DNA of 29,883 nt from Mageeibacillus sp. UBA4314 (GTDB lineage: Bacteria > Bacillota > Clostridia > Saccharofermentanales > Saccharofermentanaceae), in contig DGUI01000054.1 in assembly GCA_002394605.1 (NCBI GenBank), forward strand, positions 1 to 29,883. Reading direction: 5' to 3'. The notes under the pieces were generated by a model. The model was not told where the DNA came from, did not search any database, and saw only the letters and a list, made by a program, of their open reading frames with translations. Position numbers and translations under genes: made by a program. Positions 24,190-29,883 of the stretch are shown here, in pieces (position 1 is the stretch's first letter; the number at the start of each line of letters is the position of its first letter).

Positions 24190-25017
24190 TCACAACTGAC
24201 TTACACAGATAAATCTGCCGTCGATGTCCTCGAAGACGAACTGCCTGTTTGTCTTCATGTTAACGGACTCGGCGGCTTCTTTAAGTTCTTCGGCGATCCT
24301 GACACCTGAACCCTTGAGCTCGTTATAGAACAGCAGGGGTTCGGATACGTAGATATACATGTCATAGAGCACGCCGCACAGTTCTCTCACCGGCCTGACA
24401 GCCTTATCCGCCTTTGCGAGTACGATAACCGTGTTGTCTCTTGTCAGCTTGATGTGTGGCATAGTCTCATCGTCTAAGTGAGCGGCCTTGAAGCCGATCT
24501 TGCTCTCATAGAAGAGTGCGGTCTTCACAGGATCTGCACAAGGGAAGACTGAGGCGTTATATTCCAGGAGATGCAGGGCGTTGTCTTCTTCCGCGGTTCC
24601 TTCTTCAGGCTGCGGCTCAGCCTTGCCATCCTTCATGGTGAATCCCAGGAGGGGCTTGCCGAAAGCCTTCTCGTGTTCCTCGAGCGACTCCATCATCTCG
24701 GATCTCTTCATGATGTCCCCGTGAGTCATATCCTCAGGAATGATCCTCAGAAACTCGATTTTCTCGCAATATTCGGCGAGGCTTAAGAATCTCACATAAA
24801 GTGGCATGATCTCGTCACATGACTGTGGAAGATCTGTGCTGCCGTGCAGGAACATCATTCCGTACTCCACAGCCCGTGCGGGGAGGGACGCCATAAGGCG
24901 GTTTAAGAGGTTCATCTCCTCAATGGCTTTCTCATGGCAGTCACCAACCTTGAGCACCTCTTCCATCATATCGAAAACGACATTCATGTCGTGCTTGGGA
25001 TAATCCTTGTTTAACAT
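24190..25017 (-). CDS. VOC (glyoxalase-like) domain protein with helical N-terminal region
   Basis: This is a 275-residue soluble protein. The C-terminal ~115 residues look like a VOC/glyoxalase fold (NASVFPCADPVKTALFYESKIGF, then ...FVFEDIDGRFICVSQL), a superfamily of metal-dependent enzymes and binding proteins. The N-terminal ~160 residues are mostly helical, acidic and unrecognised. The ATG at 25017 is chosen because a Shine-Dalgarno-like aagaggt precedes it and the promoter (TATAAT at 25060-25055) lies between it and the longer possible start at 25098. It is convergent with the lipoprotein gene, with a 5-bp gap and no visible terminator. Confidence 0.75.
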   Translation of the reverse strand: MLNKDYPKHDMNVVFDMMEEVLKVGDCHEKAIEEMNLLNRLMASLPARAVEYGMMFLHGSTDLPQSCDEIMPLYVRFLSLAEYCEKIEFLRIIPEDMTHGDIMKRSEMMESLEEHEKAFGKPLLGFTMKDGKAEPQPEEGTAEEDNALHLLEYNASVFPCADPVKTALFYESKIGFKAAHLDDETMPHIKLTRDNTVIVLAKADKAVRPVRELCGVLYDMYIYVSEPLLFYNELKGSGVRIAEELKEAAESVNMKTNRQFVFEDIDGRFICVSQL

Positions 25018-25054
25018 ATCCAATAACCTCTTGATCCTGAAGATTACTTTATCA

Positions 25055-25084
25055 ATTATATCTGATTTGAACGAAATGGAGCAA
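25055..25084 (-). promoter_or_regulatory. Promoter of the VOC-domain gene
   Basis: On the minus strand: TTGCTC (25084-25079), an 18-bp spacer, TATAAT (25060-25055). It is interleaved with the plus-strand ybaK promoter. Confidence 0.6.
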
Positions 25085-25094
25085 GGTGTATAAT
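25067..25094 (+). promoter_or_regulatory. Promoter of the ybaK operon
   Basis: TTGAAC (25067-25072), a 16-bp spacer, TATAAT (25089-25094). The strong Shine-Dalgarno gggggagga is at 25104-25112 and the ATG at 25120. Confidence 0.65.
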
Positions 25095-25119
25095 ACATAA
25101 CTCGGGGGAGGAATCTTAC

Positions 25120-25596
25120 ATGGCAGGTATTAAGAAAACAAACGCGATGAGGATGCTCGATTCAGCGGGCATCGACTATAAGACCCAGGAGTATGAGTTC
25201 GATGAGAACGACCTGGATGGTCATCACGTTGCCGATTTTCTGAATATCCCATATGAGGAAGTCTTCAAGACCATCGTTGCCAAGGGAGATGACGGTTATG
25301 TTGTCTTCTGTCTGTCCGTTGATGACGAACTGGATCTGAAGAAGGCTGCCAGGCTTGCGAAGCAGAAGAGGGTGGAATTGATCCACGTCAAGGAACTGCT
25401 CCCGCTGACCGGTTATATCAGAGGCGGATGCTCTCCCATTGGCATGAAGAAAAAGTTCCCGACATACATTGACGAGATGATCGAGCTGGTAGACGAAGTA
25501 TCAGTCTCCGGCGGAGTCAGAGGCGTGCAGATAAGACTGAAGGCGGAAGATCTCGTTAAGTATACGGATGCAGTTGTAGGAGACATTACTTGTTGA
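25120..25596 (+). CDS. ybaK: Cys-tRNA(Pro)/Cys-tRNA(Cys) deacylase YbaK/EbsC
   Basis: This 158-residue editing protein of the YbaK family hydrolyses mischarged Cys-tRNA(Pro). The family motifs are present: Lys50 in EEVFKTIV, the DDELDLKKAA helix and GGCSPIG at 102-108 (FxKTL and GGxSPxG-type blocks). The length is typical. The next gene starts one base after its stop, so it heads an operon with the antiporter, murC and a membrane protein. Confidence 0.93.
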   Translation: MAGIKKTNAMRMLDSAGIDYKTQEYEFDENDLDGHHVADFLNIPYEEVFKTIVAKGDDGYVVFCLSVDDELDLKKAARLAKQKRVELIHVKELLPLTGYIRGGCSPIGMKKKFPTYIDEMIELVDEVSVSGGVRGVQIRLKAEDLVKYTDAVVGDITC

Positions 25597-25597
25597 T

Positions 25598-26803
25598 ATG
25601 GAAAAGTTTCTGATTTTTAAGTCGCTGGCGATCATCATCATCGCTTCAAAACTGTTTGGCCTCGGCGCACGTAAGATAAAGGTTCCCCAGGTAGCAGGAG
25701 AGATCTTTGCAGGCATCCTGATCGGCCCGAGTCTCTTAGGACTTGTCCAGTATTCGGACTTCCTTGGACAGATGGCTGAGATCGGTGTCATCATCATCAT
25801 GTTTACGGCCGGTCTTGAGACGAGGCTGTCAGAACTGAGGAAGACGGGCATCAAGGCGCTGCTCATTGCCTGTTCGGGCGTGTTCGTACCTCTCGTCCTC
25901 GGAACTCTTCTGTATTTTGCTTTCTACGGGGCAGCTCCGTTTGGAAGTGACGACTTCTACAAAGCCGTGTTTATCGGTCTTATCCTTACTGCCACATCCG
26001 TTGGCATAACGGTCGAAGCTCTCAAGGAACTTGGCAAGATATCGGAGACGGTCGGAACGACCATAGTAAGCGCGGCGATAATAGATGACGTCATCGGCAT
26101 CGTCGTCCTGACCATCGTTATCGGATTCAAGGATCCAACACAGGATGTTGGCCACACGCTCCTCATGACAGGTCTGTTCTTTGTATTCTGCATAGTATTC
26201 GGTATCATAATATACAAGCTGTTTAAGATATACGACAGGAAGCACCGCCATACGAGAAGGATCCCGATAATCGGACTGGCACTGTGTTTTGCCCTGTCTT
26301 TTGTCGCAGAGAAGTATTTCGGCGTTGCTGATATCACAGGTGCTTACATCGCCGGTGTCATCTTAAGTTCCCTAAAGGATTCTGCTTATATCACCAGGAA
26401 GATGGATATCAGCTCATACATGATCTTCGGACCGGTCTTCTTCGCGAGTATCGGTATCCAGAACGACCTGTCCAATTTCAATACATCGATCATCCTGTTC
26501 TCCCTGGCTTTCGTTGTGGTCGGAATGGCATCAAAGGTCATAGGGTGCGGCACGGTCGCAAGGCTTGAAGGATTCAAGGGCATGGATGCACTGAAGATCG
26601 GATGCGGCATGATGACCAGGGGCGAGGTCGCCCTTATCGTTGCACAGAGAGGTTTCTCCCTGGGTATATTGGACAGCTCATATTCCACTGCGGTCATCCT
26701 TCTTATAATAGTCAGTTCCGTTGTTACACCGATCCTCTTGAAAGTACTGTATAATGATAAGAATCAATCTAATAAAGAGGTAACGGAAAATGTCCAATCT
26801 TGA
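25598..26803 (+). CDS. CPA2-family cation/proton antiporter
   Basis: This 401-residue integral membrane antiporter (KefB/NapA-like, Na+ or K+/H+ exchanger) has about 12-13 membrane segments. The paired aspartates typical of electrogenic CPA2 transport are Asp163-Asp164 (AAIIDDVIG); GEIFAGILIGPSLLG near the N-terminus is also characteristic. It has no RCK/TrkA-N regulatory domain, since the protein ends shortly after the last helix. It overlaps murC by 14 nt. Confidence 0.92.
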   Translation: MEKFLIFKSLAIIIIASKLFGLGARKIKVPQVAGEIFAGILIGPSLLGLVQYSDFLGQMAEIGVIIIMFTAGLETRLSELRKTGIKALLIACSGVFVPLVLGTLLYFAFYGAAPFGSDDFYKAVFIGLILTATSVGITVEALKELGKISETVGTTIVSAAIIDDVIGIVVLTIVIGFKDPTQDVGHTLLMTGLFFVFCIVFGIIIYKLFKIYDRKHRHTRRIPIIGLALCFALSFVAEKYFGVADITGAYIAGVILSSLKDSAYITRKMDISSYMIFGPVFFASIGIQNDLSNFNTSIILFSLAFVVVGMASKVIGCGTVARLEGFKGMDALKIGCGMMTRGEVALIVAQRGFSLGILDSSYSTAVILLIIVSSVVTPILLKVLYNDKNQSNKEVTENVQS

Positions 26804-28229
26804 TCATAACGGCATAGATCAGCTTACAAAGGGTGCAAAGATCTATTTCATAGGCATAGGCGGAATATCGATGAGCGGCTTGGCGCTGCTCGCCAAAGGA
26901 TATGGCTTCAACATAGGCGGTTCAGACATGAACCCTTCCGAGAGGACTAAGATGCTCGAGAGCAAGGGGATCAGGATCTACAATTCACAGATCGCAGATA
27001 ACATCATTGATTTCGGACCGGATTACATAGTCAAGACGGCAGCGATCCTGCCGCACAATCCCGAGGTTGCCGAGGCCATGAAGCGAGGACTTAAGATCTT
27101 CGACAGATCAGAGTTCCTCGGCCTGATAACCGAGAGTTATGCAAGCGTCATCAATATCTCGGGAACTCACGGCAAGACGACTACGACATCGATGACATCG
27201 CTCATGCTGATCGAAGCAGGCAAGGATCCCACGGTCCATATTGGTGCGCCTTTCGATGCGTTCGGAGGAAGTACGGTCAGGCTCGGAGGGAACAGGAACC
27301 TGCTTGTATCCGAGGCATGCGAGTTCAAGCAGTCTTTCCTGCAGTTCAGATCCACTACTGCAGCGATCACGAATATCGATCATGACCATGTTGACTGCTA
27401 TCCTACATTGCAGGACGTTATCGACGTTTTTGCGAAGTTTACGGAAAAAGTCGATGATAACGGATATATTGTAGTCACGGGTTCAGATAAGAATATAAGG
27501 AAGGCTTTGGAGATCGCTTCCGCCCAAAGGGAGAAGGAAGGCATCAGCTTGCCGTCTGTGATCACATGTTCCTCAGACGGGAGCATTGCGGATTTCCAGG
27601 CGCTTAACATAGAGTTTATCGACGGACTCCCTCATTTCGATATCGAGTTCAAGGGCGAGTTTCTGGGAAGGGCGCACCTGCGCGTACCCGGAAGGCACAA
27701 TATCGATAATGCTCTGATCGCATCCGCCTGTGCTTATCTGAACGGTGCAGGACCCCGTTCGATCATCAAGGCGCTTAATGAGTTCACGGGTGCTGACGGG
27801 CGTTACACGGTCAAGGGCAAATACAAGGGGTGTGACGTCGTTGTCGATTATGCTCATCATCCCACGGCTGCAAGGGCTACCATCGAGGCTGCTTCCAACA
27901 TGCCTCACGGCGATATATTGGTGGTATTCCAGCCGCTTACTTTTAACCGCACGAAATTGCTCTTCGAAGACTATGTGACTTCATTGCTGCCTTGTAAGAA
28001 GATCCTCTTCGGTGAGATCTTCTCCGACCGCGAGTCTGACAACCTCGGAATATCGAGCAAGGATATCGCTGACGAGATCAATAAGCGCGGCGGAGATGCT
28101 GAATTCTTCGCGGATAAGATGGATATCATCCCGAGGATCGACGAGCTCATCAAGCCCGGTGACATTATCCTCATATTAGGTCCCGAAGATATAAGGGAGC
28201 TTGGCGACATACTCTGCGGCGAGGCCTGA
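26790..28229 (+). CDS. murC: UDP-N-acetylmuramate--L-alanine ligase MurC
   Basis: MurC adds L-Ala to UDP-MurNAc, the first step of the peptidoglycan stem peptide, in the cytoplasm. It has 479 residues, the usual size. It shows the N-terminal UDP-binding glycine-rich motif FIGIGGISMSGLA, the ATP-binding P-loop GTHGKTTT at 125-132, and the central and C-terminal Mur ligase blocks (ITNIDHDHVD, PGRHNIDNA, DYAHHPT). A Shine-Dalgarno (agaggt) lies within the end of the antiporter gene. The order ybaK-antiporter-murC is unusual; mur genes are more often in the dcw cluster, though murC is separate in many clostridia. Confidence 0.95.
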   Translation: MSNLDHNGIDQLTKGAKIYFIGIGGISMSGLALLAKGYGFNIGGSDMNPSERTKMLESKGIRIYNSQIADNIIDFGPDYIVKTAAILPHNPEVAEAMKRGLKIFDRSEFLGLITESYASVINISGTHGKTTTTSMTSLMLIEAGKDPTVHIGAPFDAFGGSTVRLGGNRNLLVSEACEFKQSFLQFRSTTAAITNIDHDHVDCYPTLQDVIDVFAKFTEKVDDNGYIVVTGSDKNIRKALEIASAQREKEGISLPSVITCSSDGSIADFQALNIEFIDGLPHFDIEFKGEFLGRAHLRVPGRHNIDNALIASACAYLNGAGPRSIIKALNEFTGADGRYTVKGKYKGCDVVVDYAHHPTAARATIEAASNMPHGDILVVFQPLTFNRTKLLFEDYVTSLLPCKKILFGEIFSDRESDNLGISSKDIADEINKRGGDAEFFADKMDIIPRIDELIKPGDIILILGPEDIRELGDILCGEA

Positions 28230-28233
28230 AGGA

Positions 28234-29742
28234 ATGAGATCGAGCGGTGCCGTCAAACATCGTGATCAGAGAGGGAAGCTGCAAAGACTTCCCAATACTG
28301 CATTTATTACCGGCGGCGCAGCAGTCCTGTTTATACTGATACTTTATATTCTGTTCTTCCTGGCGGGGGGCAATGCTGATCCTTCGCGTCCGCTCCTTCT
28401 GATCTACACGAGAAGTGAGAGGGAAGTGTATGTCATGGAACCTGCCATGACGCACAGCCTCAAGGCTGCAGGCTTCGATCATAGACTTGTCAGGGACAAG
28501 GAGAACAAGATCCCTGAGGACATCAAGGGCCGTGATGTGTTCATCATGGGTATAGGGCATGATTCATGGACGCTGATGCGCGACATCAACGAAGATGAGC
28601 TCGGTTCTGCCAACAGCGGTAAGAACAATATCAAAGGCTATATAATGCTCGATCCCAAGTATCCGGGCAACCTCTCGATGGAACACTATGATACTGATGA
28701 GCCGGCGTGCGATGTTGCGGTGTTCGCTTTCGGGAAGGAGGCAAAGGATACGTCTTCCATGGGAGATGCCAGGAGGATCTTTGAGCGCATGAGCGGTGTG
28801 GACACAGTCTACGGTGCTTATGCAAAAAGAGGCGTGCTCTTTGGAAGCAGGGTATATGTCTCCGCAAACCAGAGAAGGTATCTGTCCCTGTATGGCGACA
28901 TGCCTTACACGATGCTCCTGAATTCCCCTTCGTTCCAGAGTGAACTTGCAGGATACCTCGGTACGACATACGGGAATGAGGTCAGTTTTGGCAGCATCAA
29001 TGCCTGGTTCATACTGCTGTTTGCAGGGGTCCTGTTCGCATTGGCTTCAATATTCATGTTCCTGTTCTTTGTTCCCGTGCCGGAGCGCCGTGCGATCAAG
29101 GCTGAGAAGACCGGTGACGACGGAATGGCGGCGATCGTCAACCTGGGACTTGCCATCTGGTTCGGGGTTATCATAGTTGCAGGTTTTATCATCCCTTATA
29201 CAAGAGAGTATGTAAGATATGTCATCTTCTTCGCGCCTCTGTTCATGATACTCGTAATGGTACTCATGAGACTCGGTTTTATCTTCACTAACAAGATCGT
29301 CTTTAAGGCAGACCACAGGGGCTTGCCAAGGACACTTGCCTCAGCTCTTATCCTGACAGCATTCTTTACTGTGATGTGGCTGTTAGTAAGAAGCGGCAAT
29401 ATAACTTGCGGAACACGTAAGCTCATTATACTTTGCGGGGTATTCCTGCTCGACTTCATATTGGCAACTGCACTTGGCTATATCGACAAGAAGAGCAGGG
29501 CAGGCGGAGAGAACGGGTGTTCTTATTACGCCAATCCCCTGTATCTTCCTGAACTGCTGATACCTGCCGGAACTGCACTTGTAATAAGCTTTATGGGAAT
29601 GGGAAGCACTTTTACTGCAATAAAGGGACTGGCTCTGGTAGTTATTCCTTATATCCTGTCGCTTCCGGTGAAGAGGATATCGGCAAATGTTGTTTTCGCA
29701 GGGCTCGTTCACGCAATATCCTTTGGATTATTGCTTCTATAG
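28234..29742 (+). CDS. Large polytopic membrane protein with an extracytoplasmic N-terminal domain
   Basis: This is a 502-residue protein that I do not recognise with confidence. A basic N-terminal tail precedes one membrane helix (~25-47), an extracytoplasmic region of ~190 residues, then about eight membrane helices (from ~250 to the end). The outer region has alternating strand/helix character (PLLLIYTRSEREVYVMEP, VFIMGIGHDSW) that hints at a degenerate Rossmann or hydrolase-like fold, but no catalytic motif is evident. The ATG at 28234 is four bases after the murC stop, with gagg at 28221-28224 as a possible ribosome binding site; the longer frame from 28201 lies in murC. Position after murC suggests, without proving, an envelope role. 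Confidence 0.8.
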   Translation: MRSSGAVKHRDQRGKLQRLPNTAFITGGAAVLFILILYILFFLAGGNADPSRPLLLIYTRSEREVYVMEPAMTHSLKAAGFDHRLVRDKENKIPEDIKGRDVFIMGIGHDSWTLMRDINEDELGSANSGKNNIKGYIMLDPKYPGNLSMEHYDTDEPACDVAVFAFGKEAKDTSSMGDARRIFERMSGVDTVYGAYAKRGVLFGSRVYVSANQRRYLSLYGDMPYTMLLNSPSFQSELAGYLGTTYGNEVSFGSINAWFILLFAGVLFALASIFMFLFFVPVPERRAIKAEKTGDDGMAAIVNLGLAIWFGVIIVAGFIIPYTREYVRYVIFFAPLFMILVMVLMRLGFIFTNKIVFKADHRGLPRTLASALILTAFFTVMWLLVRSGNITCGTRKLIILCGVFLLDFILATALGYIDKKSRAGGENGCSYYANPLYLPELLIPAGTALVISFMGMGSTFTAIKGLALVVIPYILSLPVKRISANVVFAGLVHAISFGLLLL

Positions 29743-29753
29743 TATATTTCTTC

Positions 29754-29782
29754 TTGACTTTATAAGACCTTCCGAGTAATAT
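29754..29782 (+). promoter_or_regulatory. Strong promoter for the gene beyond the window
   Basis: TTGACT (29754-29759), a 17-bp spacer, TAATAT (29777-29782). It is one of the best consensus matches in the window. The predicted start is near 29789, giving a structured leader of about 95 nt to the window end. Confidence 0.7.
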
Positions 29783-29788
29783 ATTCGG

Positions 29789-29883
29789 GTGACCGCATGC
29801 GCCGGGCTCTTAAACGCGCGCTTTTTGATACAAAAAGCAGCTGCCTCGGACTAAGCAGCGAGACTGGAAGAACAGGAGGACAC
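29789..29883 (+). ncRNA. Structured 5' leader, probably an L21-type ribosomal-protein leader
   Basis: The leader has consecutive hairpins: gcgc ... gcgc around 29799-29820, cttttt-g-ata-c-aaaaag (29821-29837) and gctgc ... gcagc (29840-29859). It ends with cgagactggaagaacaggagga, in which ctg and cag flank the start of the Shine-Dalgarno aggagg (29874-29879). From memory, that terminal block resembles the leader of rplU (ribosomal protein L21) in Firmicutes; I could not test it. The window ends before the start codon. An alternative is an unrelated structured UTR. Confidence 0.4.

Noticed and set aside
25018..25098. Longer start of the VOC-domain protein at 25098
   Set aside because: It has no ribosome binding site and overlaps both interleaved promoters; the start at 25017 has aagaggt upstream.

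Overview
The window looks like ordinary chromosome from a member of the Clostridia (Bacillota) with mid-range GC. Evidence for this is the dnaG-trmK-nif3 order, the clostridial-type MurC and YbaK, a secreted LRR protein with cell-wall-binding repeats, a DUF6273 lipoprotein, and two PD-(D/E)XK-family (Rpn/PDDEXK_2) transposase-like genes, one intact in the visible part and one truncated. The genus cannot be fixed from sequence alone; rumen or gut lineages such as Lachnospiraceae or Saccharofermentans relatives are plausible.

Layout. (1) 1-3986: the end of a PDDEXK_2 gene, then dnaG, trmK and a Nif3-family gene, tightly overlapped. The usual rpoD is missing from between dnaG and trmK, and dnaG may be leaderless. 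(2) 3998-7592: a promoter, RNase P RNA (rnpB), then a long-form purM only 32 nt downstream with no terminator, a small unknown protein, and a membrane-anchored alpha/beta hydrolase. (3) 7593-9128: an aquaporin with its own promoter and terminator, then a PDDEXK_2 pseudogene with 12-bp tandem repeats and a strong terminator. (4) 9129-10633: a secreted LRR/cell-wall-binding protein behind a duplicated promoter element. (5) 10650-18562: three copies of a 9-bp operator-like word, a 1233-aa hybrid histidine kinase with two sensor modules, a REC-GGDEF-degenerate GGDEF response regulator, a GH32 fructosidase, a PfkB fructokinase and a small membrane protein. This looks like one operon joining c-di-GMP signalling to fructan or sucrose use. 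(6) 18563-19024, minus strand: a small membrane protein whose -10 box is palindromic and shared with the divergent operon. (7) 19069-23389: phosphoesterase, membrane lipase-like hydrolase, acyl-ACP thioesterase and long-chain acyl-CoA synthetase. (8) 23464-25017: a DUF6273 lipoprotein and a convergent VOC-domain protein. (9) 25067-29742: ybaK, a CPA2 cation/proton antiporter, murC and a large membrane protein. (10) 29754-29883: a strong promoter and a structured leader ending in a Shine-Dalgarno, probably the L21-type leader of a gene just beyond the window.

No CRISPR array, prophage, complete insertion sequence or tRNA was seen. The most interesting points are the rnpB-purM read-through architecture with a hairpin able to compete with RNase P helix P1, the duplicated sensor kinase that keeps a dead H-box (His to Asp), the tandem GGDEF protein that keeps an inhibitory-site motif in its dead copy, and two candidate leaderless genes with identical -10-to-ATG spacing.
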